Shown: piece by piece, positions 34,716 to 43,385 of the stretch | How the letters are laid out: each line of letters opens with the position of its first letter | How positions within the stretch are numbered: position 1 is the stretch's first letter | NCBI GenBank assembly: GCA_003249035.1 | Contig: QBMK01000014.1 | Span: forward strand, 1 to 64,000 | DNA: 64,000 nucleotides | Reading direction: 5' to 3' | Origin: Pseudanabaena sp. | GTDB taxonomy: Bacteria > Cyanobacteriota > Cyanobacteriia > Pseudanabaenales > Pseudanabaenaceae | Program-made: the position numbers and the translations under genes | Notes under the pieces: generated by a model | What the model was told of the DNA's origin: nothing | The model's input: only the letters and a program-made list of their open reading frames with translations | Databases searched by the model: none

Positions 34716-36148
34716 TATTCGTCGCTAGGCTTAGCAACTTCAAACTTAGTGCGCGGCAAAGCCGCTACGATCGCATCGAGAACTTTACTTACAGGAACGA
34801 TCTCCATTCCATAGTCCTGCATCACTTGCATACTGGGAATAATCGCCCGTTTGAAGCCAAGCTTAGCGGCTTCCTTGAGTCGTAAATCTAGTTGAGATAC
34901 TGGACGAACCTGTCCGCCGAGTCCCACTTCACCGATCATCACTGTGCGCGGATCGACTGTGCGATCTCGAAAACTTGCTGCTACTGCGATCGCTACACCA
35001 AGATCCACCGCAGGTTCCGCCACATTCAATCCACCTGCCGCCGCGACATAGGCATCAAGTTTTGACAAAGGAATTCCAATCCGCTTTTCGAGAACTGCGA
35101 GAATTTGCAGAAATCGATTTGTCTCAATCCCTGTTGTGGTGCGGCGCGGCGAAGAATAACTGGTGGGACTGACGAGGGCTTGTAATTCCACAACAATTGG
35201 GCGGGTTCCCTCACAGGCGACAATCGTAGCGGTTCCAGGGACAGATTCATCTCTATTACCAAGAAATAATTCGGAAGGATTGGAAACTTCGCGTAAGCCG
35301 CGATCGATCATCTCAAATACGCCGATTTCCTGCGTTGCGCCAAAGCGATTTTTGACCGATCGCAATAGTCGATGGGTAGCAAAGCGATCGCCTTCAAAAT
35401 AGAGAACCGTATCCACCATATGTTCTAAAACTTTGGGCCCCGCGATCGAGCCTTCCTTAGTCACATGTCCAACAATAAATAGAGATATATTCTCTCGCTT
35501 AGCCACGCGCATCAGTGCCGCCGTGCATTCCCTAACTTGCGAAACAGAACCAGGGGCTGCATTTAAATTAGAGAAGTAAAGTGCCTGAATACTATCAATT
35601 ACAGCGACTTTGGGACGTAATGATTGTAGTTCTCTGAGAACTGTTTCTAAATCAGTTTCGGCTAATAAATAGAGATCGTCAGAATTTTCTTCTAAGATAC
35701 CTAATCGTTGCGATCGCAGTTTTACCTGCTGCGCTGACTCCTCGGCACAGACATAAAGCGTAGGATAGCGGCTCATCAATTTTTGCGCCATGCCCAATAA
35801 CAGCGTACTTTTCCCAATCCCCGGTTCGCCACCAATCAGCACAAGAGAACCTGCGACAATACCACCACCTAAGACGCGATCGAGTTCTTCATAGCCAGAA
35901 GGCGATCGGGCTTGGTCGTTGTCAGTAATTTGCGAGAGAGTTAAGGATTCTCTAGGTTTGGCTTTGCCTGAAGATTTGGCTGTACCGAGATGCGAGAATG
36001 TGGCGATCGCATTGGTATTTGTTGATATGACAGGAATTAATTCCTCTTGCAAGGTTCCCCAACTAGAGCAAGAGGGACATTTCCCATACATCTGCGGGAA
36101 GTCTTCACCGCAGTTATTACAAACATATCGACTTTTTGCTTTTGCCAT
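34715..36148 (-). CDS. radA: DNA repair protein RadA (Sms)
   Basis: 477-residue RecA-like helicase that extends branches in recombination. C4 zinc finger CNNCG...CPSC (residues 10-27), Walker A GGEPGIGKST near 105, the RadA-specific KNRFG motif near 264, and a Lon-protease-like C-terminal domain (about 340-460). Alone in its unit; the stop codon overlaps repeat R3. Identification is secure. Confidence 0.97.
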   Translation of the reverse strand: MAKAKSRYVCNNCGEDFPQMYGKCPSCSSWGTLQEELIPVISTNTNAIATFSHLGTAKSSGKAKPRESLTLSQITDNDQARSPSGYEELDRVLGGGIVAGSLVLIGGEPGIGKSTLLLGMAQKLMSRYPTLYVCAEESAQQVKLRSQRLGILEENSDDLYLLAETDLETVLRELQSLRPKVAVIDSIQALYFSNLNAAPGSVSQVRECTAALMRVAKRENISLFIVGHVTKEGSIAGPKVLEHMVDTVLYFEGDRFATHRLLRSVKNRFGATQEIGVFEMIDRGLREVSNPSELFLGNRDESVPGTATIVACEGTRPIVVELQALVSPTSYSSPRRTTTGIETNRFLQILAVLEKRIGIPLSKLDAYVAAAGGLNVAEPAVDLGVAIAVAASFRDRTVDPRTVMIGEVGLGGQVRPVSQLDLRLKEAAKLGFKRAIIPSMQVMQDYGMEIVPVSKVLDAIVAALPRTKFEVAKPSDE

Positions 36149-36188
36149 TTTTTAATTCTATTTTTATGAATTAATGTAATCTCTAGAT

Positions 36189-36749
36189 TTAACAGCCTGC
36201 ATCACCAATTACCGCTAATTCTTGGAAACTATCTCCTGTTTTAACTAACATCACCCCTGTACTAATACCAAGAGATTCAATTTCACCTCTTTTTCCCTGA
36301 ACTACGGCTACTCTTACCTCAATTTTTTTGTCTTCACTGACAAAAGTTTGGAAACTCTTTTGCCCATAGAAATCATTACCCACTGCTTCGACAAGGCTAA
36401 ATCGAGTCATTTTACTATTGATTTTCATCAGCATCGAGTTAGGAGAAATTCCATTAAAAAATAAAAAATTTTGAGTTCCCTTTGTGGCTTTTGCTTGTAA
36501 GGTCATGCCACATCCACCACCCTTAGCGGCAAACAACTCATCAATGGTGAAGGTATTAATATCTGCAAATGCTGAGGAGATCGCCTGTTTCTTAACAGGT
36601 TGATTGGCAGGAATGGATTTATTCTCCGCTGTGGTGGGAGTAACTTGAATTAATGGAAGAGTGTTGGCAGTATCAACTTGATTGGCAAATAAAGAACAAC
36701 CCAAAAGAGCCATAGGCAATAAAAGTAGCATTGAGGTATTCTTCATCAT
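36189..36749 (-). CDS. Hypothetical lipoprotein
   Basis: 186 residues with a lipoprotein signal: MMKNTSMLLLLPMALLGC, lipobox LLGC with the modified Cys at about residue 18. A Thr/Pro/Asn-rich linker leads to a compact domain with GGGCGMTL and GDAGC, whose two cysteines could form a disulfide. No family recognised. The gene lies 40 bases from radA on the same strand. Confidence 0.65.
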   Translation of the reverse strand: MMKNTSMLLLLPMALLGCSLFANQVDTANTLPLIQVTPTTAENKSIPANQPVKKQAISSAFADINTFTIDELFAAKGGGCGMTLQAKATKGTQNFLFFNGISPNSMLMKINSKMTRFSLVEAVGNDFYGQKSFQTFVSEDKKIEVRVAVVQGKRGEIESLGISTGVMLVKTGDSFQELAVIGDAGC

Positions 36750-36991
36750 ATCTTTATCAAATTATTGGGCTAGATTTTTCTGTTTAATGTACTATCTTCA
36801 ACATAGCGACTTGAATCAGTAGAAGTTTTATGTGGGTCATATTTATGGTTTAGATGTATTACGATAGATATAAATTTAAAAAGGATATAGCTTTTTGTTG
36901 ATGAAACGTAACTTACCTTTTTAATGCTAGCTATTTGTGTTTAACGCTTAGCTAACACAAGCTACTTTCGTTGATGATCGCATAAGCCAAA

Positions 36992-37591
36992 TTAGTTTTG
37001 TGCGATCGCAAACATATCATCTAGAGCGATCGCCACATCAGGAAAAGCTTGCATAGTAGCAGTATCATTGCTATTCAAAATCAACTCTTCACAATAGCTT
37101 CCATCCTCTGGTTGACGGAAAACGTAAACTTGTCGCTTTTGTAAATCGAGAATCCAATATTCTAAAACTTGATTTTTGCCATAAATACGTGCTTTTTGCT
37201 TGCGATCTTTTGAGATAGTCCAATCGGCAACTTCTATCAACAAATAAATATCAGGGGCTTCAGGATGTCTAAAGGAATATTCATTAGCATCAAACCTGAC
37301 AACAGCAATATCTGGTTCTGGCTCAGAATCATTCCCTAATGTCACGGGTAACTGTATGCGAATTTCGGCGCGATCGCTTAGCAATTTAAACAGTAATCTA
37401 CTACTGCGTTGCACACTTGCTGCATGAAATGGTCGTTGTGGACTCATACAAACAATTTTTCCTTCCAACAGTTCTACGCGATCGTCCTCATCCAAAACTC
37501 CTGCCTCGATCATTTGGTGATAGTCAGCAACCGACCAAAGATGAATTTGAGGTTCTTGTTCTTGTTCTGTTTCAATTACAGTTGCTTGCAT
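36992..37591 (-). CDS. Uma2-family protein (DUF820, PD-(D/E)XK fold)
   Basis: 199 residues from the ATG at 37591; a GTG five codons upstream is also possible. Uma2 proteins have a restriction-endonuclease-like core, here seen as DDRVELLEGKIV, EPEPDIAVV and IYLLIEVADWTI (conserved acidic residues near 43, 99 and 118). They are very numerous in cyanobacteria, and their role is not established despite the nuclease label. It stands alone with a short run of repeats of no note around it. Confidence 0.9.
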   Translation of the reverse strand: MQATVIETEQEQEPQIHLWSVADYHQMIEAGVLDEDDRVELLEGKIVCMSPQRPFHAASVQRSSRLLFKLLSDRAEIRIQLPVTLGNDSEPEPDIAVVRFDANEYSFRHPEAPDIYLLIEVADWTISKDRKQKARIYGKNQVLEYWILDLQKRQVYVFRQPEDGSYCEELILNSNDTATMQAFPDVAIALDDMFAIAQN

Positions 37592-37800
37592 GATATTTCT
37601 GCTCACAGCTTTGTTATATTGATTTTAGCAAATGATAATAAAGCCGTGCGATCTCCTATCTTTTCGTGCGCTTTAATGAAATGTAAAGCACCTTCTTAAT
37701 GCACGGAATTTGTCTGAATAACATCCCGCCATATAGGTGGATTGTACATAAAAATTCAGGTTAACAAGATATTGCTTAGAGGGCTTGTTTTGCCAATCTC

Positions 37801-38343
37801 CTAAACAGATTGGTTCGATTTGACCAGTTTTAGAATTGAGCTTCTGAGATTGTGTATAGCCTGAGTATTTTCTTCGTCAGATGTATAGGTATCGTCGTGA
37901 GATGCTTCGTGAGTTGCTTGAGTTTCTGACTTCAACGCGAGGCGATCGCAAAGATCGTCAATATGGGATGCTAAAGTGACTGGCACATGAGGGGCAACTA
38001 AGTCAAGGTTAGGATGGTTTTGCAAGTCATCACATGGGCAGCAAACGGGAGTCCTTGGACCTATATCGACGGACGGTATCAGCAAATTGCAACGAGCGCA
38101 GGCAATAATCTCCCATTTATTGTCCAGCAAATCGCTAATAGTTTGGTCAGTACCGCTTAAATAAGCTTCTTCGGCTTTAATGGTACTAATTTCATCCCAG
38201 AGTTTATTGAATGAAGGCGAATATTTTTCTCCTTGTAAAATCTTGTAAATATGCACTTGTTCGTCCTCGGCTGAAAGGCTCACGGTTTTTCCCATCTGCA
38301 TCCATTGTGCGACATAATTTTTGACTAAGGTTCTTGATGCCAT
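37801..38343 (-). CDS. Unknown protein with a putative zinc-binding Cys motif
   Basis: 180 residues. The middle contains CARCN...CCPCDD near residues 82-105, a possible zinc ribbon. The flanking regions are acidic and helical, and the C-terminal third is rich in Asp, Glu, Thr and His (ATHEASHDDTYTSDEENTQ), probably disordered. No family recognised. It is divergent from the DevA-like gene with 148 bases between. Confidence 0.6.
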   Translation of the reverse strand: MASRTLVKNYVAQWMQMGKTVSLSAEDEQVHIYKILQGEKYSPSFNKLWDEISTIKAEEAYLSGTDQTISDLLDNKWEIIACARCNLLIPSVDIGPRTPVCCPCDDLQNHPNLDLVAPHVPVTLASHIDDLCDRLALKSETQATHEASHDDTYTSDEENTQAIHNLRSSILKLVKSNQSV

Positions 38344-38491
38344 ATATTTGAACCTTCAAGGAATAGTTGAATAGATTTCATTGCACAGGTCATAAATGCA
38401 CCTGCCATAATTGATATAGTCTGAGAGCTTCATTGATAGTCTGAATAAATCTTATAATTTGTCATTTATTTTGCTCATAGGTCTTTAGAAT

Positions 38492-39286
38492 ATGCTCGAC
38501 ACTTTTTCCGATACTGCAACACATCCTTTGTCTCCAACTGTCGAGCCATCAGTCCAAATTCGTAATTTAAATTTCCATTATGGAGAAGGAGATTTATTTA
38601 AACAGGTTTTATTTGATATCAATTTAGAGATCTACCCCGGGCAGATTGTGATCCTTACTGGTCCATCTGGCTCAGGTAAGACCACTCTACTTACTTTAAT
38701 CGGCGCTTTAAGGACGATCCAAGATGGCAGCCTCCAAGTTTTGGGTCAGGAGCTGAAAGGGCTAAATCCTAAAAAGCTGGTACAAATACGCAAAAATATT
38801 GGTTTTATCTTTCAAGCACATAATCTTTTTTATTCCTTGACGGCAAGACAAAATGTAATGATGTCTACGGATCTATTCCCCCATCAAGGTGGAAATGCAA
38901 TGGCGGCTAATAAAGCTGCTGAAATTTTGGGTCAGCTTGGACTAAGTGACAGGGTTGACTATAAGCCTCATGCCCTGTCAGGGGGACAAAAACAGCGGGT
39001 GGCGATCGCAAGAGCTTTGGTCAATCGTCCGCGTTTAATCCTTGCCGATGAGCCAACGGCAGCACTAGATAAAAAATCTGGGCGTGATGTAGTGACTTTG
39101 ATGCAAAAAATGGCAAAGGAGGAAAACATCACAATTCTGATGGTGACCCACGACAATCGGATTCTGGATGTCGCCGATCGCATTATTAACTTGGTGGACG
39201 GCAATTTAGAATCAGATAATGTGATGAATGATTTTCTGTCAACTCGTGACGCTTCAGGCGTTGATTCGCGTACATTTATGTTGTAG
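38492..39286 (+). CDS. devA: DevA-type ABC transporter ATP-binding protein
   Basis: 264-residue ATPase of the MacB/DevA group. Walker A GPSGSGKTT near residue 62, GFIFQAHNLFYSLTARQNVMM Q-loop typical of DevA (in outline), signature LSGGQKQR near 160, LADEPTAALD. In heterocyst formers DevBCA exports glycolipids with TolC; in other cyanobacteria relatives export unknown compounds. No DevB adaptor or DevC permease is next to it, so its partners lie elsewhere. The name marks family, not heterocyst function. Confidence 0.85.
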   Translation: MLDTFSDTATHPLSPTVEPSVQIRNLNFHYGEGDLFKQVLFDINLEIYPGQIVILTGPSGSGKTTLLTLIGALRTIQDGSLQVLGQELKGLNPKKLVQIRKNIGFIFQAHNLFYSLTARQNVMMSTDLFPHQGGNAMAANKAAEILGQLGLSDRVDYKPHALSGGQKQRVAIARALVNRPRLILADEPTAALDKKSGRDVVTLMQKMAKEENITILMVTHDNRILDVADRIINLVDGNLESDNVMNDFLSTRDASGVDSRTFML

Positions 39287-39289
39287 AGC

Positions 39290-39320
39290 AGAATAGGTGG
39301 CGCTTCGCGCCACCTATTCT
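39290..39320. terminator. Hairpin after the devA-like gene
   Basis: Stem AGAATAGGTGGCGC with loop TTC, beginning four bases after the stop codon. Short member of the GGCGC palindrome class. Confidence 0.7.
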
Positions 39321-39367
39321 AAAATCCAAAAAGCTGATGTACTTATTTTATTAGGAGTTGATTTTTG

Positions 39368-40723
39368 ATGAGCAGACATCTAGAAGAGCAAGCACTAGAA
39401 GCATCATTTTATAAACTTGCCGATCGCTTGATTGATAGTCTGCATCACGGCGAATGCCTAACTATTAATTTAGAGAGTGAGCGTAGCCAATTCACTAGAT
39501 TTAATCATGCTAAAGTCAGACAATCAGGGGTGGTCGCCGATGGGAACGTGACCATTTTGCTAATTTACAATCAGCGCGAAGCTTTTGCCAAGTTTCCCTT
39601 TACAGGCGATCGCGAAATTGATATGACTTATGCGATCTCTAATCTCGGTTATCTCAGACAAGAAGTCGCCCAAATCCCCGAAAATCCTTATCTAGTCCTT
39701 CCTGAAGACCAAGGCTCCAGTCGTGAGGTTTATCAAGGAAATTTGTTAAATCCCGAAGATGCGATCGCCACAATTCTCGCACCAGTGAATAATGTTGATT
39801 TTACAGGATTCTATGCTTCAGGTTCGGTAATTCGGGCTAATGCTAACTCCGCAGGTCAAAGACATTGGTTTGCGACGGATTCTTTCTTTGTTGATTATTC
39901 GATGTTTGTCCAGACTGATTCAGGAGAAAAAGCGGTTAAGGGTATTTATGCTGGCAAAGATTGGGAAGCAGAAGCTTATAACTTACAGATTAATCGCTCT
40001 CAGCAACAATTAATCGCGTTGCAAAAACCAAGCATGACTGTAGAAAGGGGACAATATCATACTTATTTTGCACCTGCGGCTTCATCGGAGCTATTGGGAT
40101 TTTTAGCATGGAGTGCGGGGGAGTCTGGTTTGCAGCAGAGTAGTAGTGCTCTTTTGAAATTAAAAAATCAAGAAAGAACTCTGTCGCCATTGCTATCTAT
40201 TAGTGAGAACTTCACCTATGGGAATGTGCCTCGTTTTAACGATTTAGGAGAAGTAGCTCCAGAATATTTATCTATTATTGCTGAAGGGAAGCTAGTTAAC
40301 ACGTTAGTGAGTTCGCGCAGTGCCAAGGAATATGGCAAGATCGCCAATGGTGCAGATGAAGGTGAGTCCATGCGATCGCCTGAAGTTGCAGCAGGAATTT
40401 TAGCGGAGGCTGACATTCTCAAACAATTAGATACGGGACTCTATCTATCAAATTTGCATTATCTAAATTGGAGCGATCGCAGTGGCGGTCGCATCACTGG
40501 AATGACTCGCTATGCTTGTTTCTGGGTTGAGAATGGCGAATTTATTGCTCCCATTGAAAATCTGCGCTTCGATAATAGTATCTATGACTTTCTTGGCGAA
40601 AAGCTCGAAGCTTTTACCGATTTTCGAGAATTTATTCCGAATACAGGAACCTATGAAACGCGATCGCTTGGCGGTATTCTCGTTCCAGGAATGCTAGTCA
40701 AAGACTTTACATTCACTCTTTAA
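39368..40723 (+). CDS. TldD/PmbA-family protein (TldE-like)
   Basis: 451 residues from the ATG at 39368, with AGGAG ten bases upstream. The family's best-known members, TldD and TldE, form a protease that processes peptides such as microcin B17 and CcdA. Recognised by FTGFYASGSVIRANANS near residue 140, the KEYGKIANGADEGESMRSPEVAAG region near 318 (both in outline) and the GGRITGMTRYACFWVENGE end. The HExxxH metal site of TldD is not seen, so it resembles the non-catalytic TldE/PmbA subunit. No TldD partner is in the window. Confidence 0.82.
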   Translation: MSRHLEEQALEASFYKLADRLIDSLHHGECLTINLESERSQFTRFNHAKVRQSGVVADGNVTILLIYNQREAFAKFPFTGDREIDMTYAISNLGYLRQEVAQIPENPYLVLPEDQGSSREVYQGNLLNPEDAIATILAPVNNVDFTGFYASGSVIRANANSAGQRHWFATDSFFVDYSMFVQTDSGEKAVKGIYAGKDWEAEAYNLQINRSQQQLIALQKPSMTVERGQYHTYFAPAASSELLGFLAWSAGESGLQQSSSALLKLKNQERTLSPLLSISENFTYGNVPRFNDLGEVAPEYLSIIAEGKLVNTLVSSRSAKEYGKIANGADEGESMRSPEVAAGILAEADILKQLDTGLYLSNLHYLNWSDRSGGRITGMTRYACFWVENGEFIAPIENLRFDNSIYDFLGEKLEAFTDFREFIPNTGTYETRSLGGILVPGMLVKDFTFTL

Positions 40724-40839
40724 AATACAGTGATTTGTTATGCCTCAGAAAGATGAACAGCTTCAGCAATTATTCGAGCGTTAGGTATTGTTTCTGAACT
40801 CATGTAGGATTGCTGTAGTCCAAAATATAGTTAACGAGC

Positions 40840-41349
40840 GTGCAATCTTCTCACCCTATTTCAACTAAATCAGAGCATCTATCTGTAGCCGATCGCATTG
40901 AATCTTTTAAAGCTGGGTTTCTTGGAGCGATCGCTAGTGTTTTCGCATTTTTTGCGATCGCGCTATTACATCACTTTTTGAAGAATTTTCTGACTGCGCA
41001 ACTAATCAGCAGTTTTGAGCTTAGCAGTCCCTTAATTTTGCTAATCAAACTGGGGATGATTGGCTTTTCAGGTTTTTTGTTTGCGGTTACCTATCGCTAC
41101 ATTGTGCGGCGAGATCGCAACTCCCATCTCAAATCAGGCGCAATCTTAGCCTTTGCCTGTATCCGTAGTTTTGCCACCATTGATCTAGACTTGCCTAAAC
41201 TTACACTCCTGCCTTTAGTCCAATTAGTTTTTGCGATCGCCATCTTGTTACTTGAAAATATTGCATGGCTAGCGATCGTCCAAAGTATTCTCGAAACTGC
41301 AATTCAGCACAAATGGATCGCAGCATTTGGCTCAGCAAAGGATTTATAA
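40840..41349 (+). CDS. Small membrane protein preceding the metal permease
   Basis: 169 residues from a GTG, with four hydrophobic segments (about 26-47, 65-86, 101-118, 124-145) and a basic loop RRDRNSH. I do not recognise the family. Its TAA is four bases before the ATG of the metal-transporter permease, so the two are almost surely cotranscribed. That makes an accessory role in metal uptake, or a chance operon neighbour, the options; no catalytic or metal-binding residues stand out. Confidence 0.75.
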   Translation: MQSSHPISTKSEHLSVADRIESFKAGFLGAIASVFAFFAIALLHHFLKNFLTAQLISSFELSSPLILLIKLGMIGFSGFLFAVTYRYIVRRDRNSHLKSGAILAFACIRSFATIDLDLPKLTLLPLVQLVFAIAILLLENIAWLAIVQSILETAIQHKWIAAFGSAKDL

Positions 41350-41353
41350 ATTT

Positions 41354-42196
41354 ATGACTAATCAAATCTGGCAATGGATCGCCGAGCCGCTTGGATTGGA
41401 ATTTATGCGTAATGCCCTTATTGCAGGTGGCTTAGCAGGAATTATTTGTCCAGCGATCGGTTGCTTTTTGATTGTGCAGCGGATGGCTTTGCTAGGGGAC
41501 GTGATGACGCACACAGTGATGCCGGGGATGACAATCGCCTTTTTTTATAAAATTGATGTCGCAATCGGTGCGTTTATATCGGGGATTGGAAGCGCATTTT
41601 TAATTGCATGGTTGCGATCGCAGACTCGCGTGAAAATCGATGCGGCGATGGCACTGACATCTTCGAGTTTCTTTGCGATCGGGATTCTGTTGATTTCATT
41701 ACTCAAAATCAAGATTGATCTGCATGGCTTTTTGTTTGGCGATATTCTTAGCGTTTCCCAGACTGATACGATTCGAGCAGGAATAATTACAGTGATCGTG
41801 CTGGCTGCGATCGCCATATTTTATAAGCAATTATTGTTTTACACCTTTGATCGGATTGGGGCGCAGGCTTTAGGATTGCCAGTTAATCTGATCTATTTAG
41901 GATTAATGGCAGGCGTCACCTTAACGATTATTGCTAGTATGCAAACGATGGGAGTGGTGTTAGTGGTTTCTCTTTTAGTTGGGCCCGCGATTACCGCTTA
42001 TTTGCTAGTCAAAGAATTACATCAGATGATTTTTGTAGGGGCAGGCTTAGGTGTTACTGCAAGCGCGATCGGTTTATATGTCAGTTATTATCTAAATCTA
42101 CCTTCTGGCCCTGCGATCGTCCTAGCAGTGCTGCTGTTGTTTTTAATGACTTTAGTTTTTAGTCCTAGTCAAGGGTTACTCACAGGCTCCAAATAA
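41354..42196 (+). CDS. Zn/Mn-type metal ABC transporter permease
   Basis: 280-residue permease of the ZnuB/MntB family with eight or nine membrane segments. Typical stretches: FLIVQRMALLGDVMTHTVMPG near residue 37 (in outline), and the GVVLVVSLLVGPAITA region near 205. It is the natural partner of the ATPase at 16813, which has no permease next to it. No solute-binding protein is present in the window. Start at 41354 follows the upstream stop; a TTG at 41327 would overlap it. Confidence 0.88.
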   Translation: MTNQIWQWIAEPLGLEFMRNALIAGGLAGIICPAIGCFLIVQRMALLGDVMTHTVMPGMTIAFFYKIDVAIGAFISGIGSAFLIAWLRSQTRVKIDAAMALTSSSFFAIGILLISLLKIKIDLHGFLFGDILSVSQTDTIRAGIITVIVLAAIAIFYKQLLFYTFDRIGAQALGLPVNLIYLGLMAGVTLTIIASMQTMGVVLVVSLLVGPAITAYLLVKELHQMIFVGAGLGVTASAIGLYVSYYLNLPSGPAIVLAVLLLFLMTLVFSPSQGLLTGSK

Positions 42197-42225
42197 AAAG
42201 CGACGCATAGCGCCGCTTTTTATTT
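42191..42225. terminator. Hairpin after the permease gene
   Basis: Stem AAATAAAAAGCG(A)CGC with loop ATA and one mismatch. The stop codon of the permease lies inside its left arm. Confidence 0.75.
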
Positions 42226-42253
42226 AACGTAAATGTAAGGTGAGATGCAAAGT

Positions 42254-42553
42254 TTACGCTTCAGTTGTTTCTTCAGGTTTGCTTTCTTCAGTTATCTCTT
42301 CAGATACTTCCGCAATAACTTCTTCCACGACTGGCTGTGGTTTGGTGGGTTTAGGACCTCTTACTAAAGCAAGATTTACGGGTTGTTTTACTTCTTCGTC
42401 CCGTGAGCCGCGTTTATCTCTTTTGTCCTTGCCACCACCACTTCTGGGAGAACGCTTTTTGTCGGAGTCATCAGACTGTCTGGCGCTAGGGGTGGCTTCG
42501 TTGATTTCGGGTTTTAGCTGACGGTCTGCTTTCTTGATAGGACGTTCTACCAT
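42254..42553 (-). CDS. Charged low-complexity protein
   Basis: 99 residues from the ATG at 42553; the longer frame to 42640 adds no recognisable part. Nearly all Lys, Arg, Asp, Glu, Ser and Pro: a basic N-terminal half (RSPRSGGGKDKRDKRGSR) and an acidic C-terminal half (EEVIAEVSEEITEESKPEE), with one hydrophobic island VNLALVRGPKP between. Such a layout suggests a disordered RNA- or ribosome-binding protein, but that is inference. I recall similar short proteins in cyanobacteria without assigned function. Confidence 0.6.
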   Translation of the reverse strand: MVERPIKKADRQLKPEINEATPSARQSDDSDKKRSPRSGGGKDKRDKRGSRDEEVKQPVNLALVRGPKPTKPQPVVEEVIAEVSEEITEESKPEETTEA

Positions 42554-42646
42554 TGTTAAATTCCTGATTAACTTGACGTATTTGTATCCTAGCCTGTTTA
42601 GGCATAATCCTGCGACAAAACTAGAAAGGATACTTTGCACACTTTC

Positions 42647-42722
42647 TATAGCAAAGCAAGGTTTGCTTAGGACATAAAGCCAGAAATGAGTTGCGGCGCG
42701 AAGCGCCGCAACTCATTTCTGG
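42647..42722. repeat. Repeat related to 20547-20662, with palindromic hairpin
   Basis: Starts TATAGCAAAGCAAGG...GCTTAGGACATAAA as in the unit between the two vipp1/pspA genes, then a perfect palindrome CCAGAAATGAGTTGCGGCGC-gaa- and its complement (42680-42722). The right inverted end is not recognisable here. Confidence 0.75.
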
Positions 42723-42784
42723 AGTTTAGTTTTGTACCAGCTAACACTTTTTTTCTACAAAACAAGAGAATTATTTACGAACAT

Positions 42785-42831
42785 AAAAAATCGTTAAAAA
42801 TTTTGTTGTGCATAATTTTTAACGATTTTTT
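42785..42831. terminator. Terminator after cupS
   Basis: 18-bp stem AAAAAATCGTTAAAAATT, four bases beyond the cupS stop on the minus strand, with an AT-rich loop and flanks. Weak in G+C, so termination efficiency is uncertain. Confidence 0.65.
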
Positions 42832-42835
42832 TGGC

Positions 42836-43297
42836 TCACGCCTTACCGACTATACCGACTCTGCCAGATTCCATAATTGGATAAAACCAATGAGGACGCA
42901 TCAGCATGACATTGTCGATTACATGAATCACGCCATTATCGGCTTCAATATCGGCAGCAATCACCGTGGCATTATTTGCCTCGAAGCATTCATCAGAGGC
43001 ATTAATATCAATTTGTGTGCCTTCTAGAGAAATCAAAGATTTCACGCCGATTAAATCTTCTTTTTTGTATTTTCCTGAAACTACATGGAAGGTCAAAATC
43101 CTAGCTAGTTGAGGAATATTCTGGACTAGTGTAGTGATTGTTCCATTAGGTAATTTTGCAAAAGCATCATTAGTGGGGGCAAACACGGTGAAAGGCCCTG
43201 GACTTTGTAATGCTTCCACTAAGCTCGCAGCCGATACAGCTGTTACTAGTGTGGAGAATGCCTCGTTACTAACGGCAATATCAACAATTGTGGTCAT
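42836..43297 (-). CDS. cupS: CupS, fasciclin-domain subunit of the NDH-1MS CO2-uptake complex
   Basis: 153 residues, a single fasciclin (FAS1) domain: [44 protein letters not shown] and [12 protein letters not shown] (in outline). Without signal peptide. Fasciclin proteins are usually secreted adhesins, but position after ndhF3-ndhD3-cupA identifies this as CupS, reported to have a fasciclin-like fold and to belong to the inducible CO2-hydrating NDH-1 complex. A tail [14 protein letters not shown] extends past the domain. It lies 88 bases downstream of cupA. Confidence 0.85.
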   Translation of the reverse strand: MTTIVDIAVSNEAFSTLVTAVSAASLVEALQSPGPFTVFAPTNDAFAKLPNGTITTLVQNIPQLARILTFHVVSGKYKKEDLIGVKSLISLEGTQIDINASDECFEANNATVIAADIEADNGVIHVIDNVMLMRPHWFYPIMESGRVGIVGKA

Positions 43298-43385
43298 ATC
43301 TAATTCCTTTTTAATTGAAGTGACTTCCTAATACCCCCTCCACAGTCCCTTCTCATTTCAAGAGACTGAAGGATGAAGAATTTAA

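Noticed and set aside
36992-37591. Uma2 protein as a restriction-modification or transposon component
   Set aside because: No methyltransferase, specificity or transposase gene is near; the family is widespread in cyanobacteria without such company.
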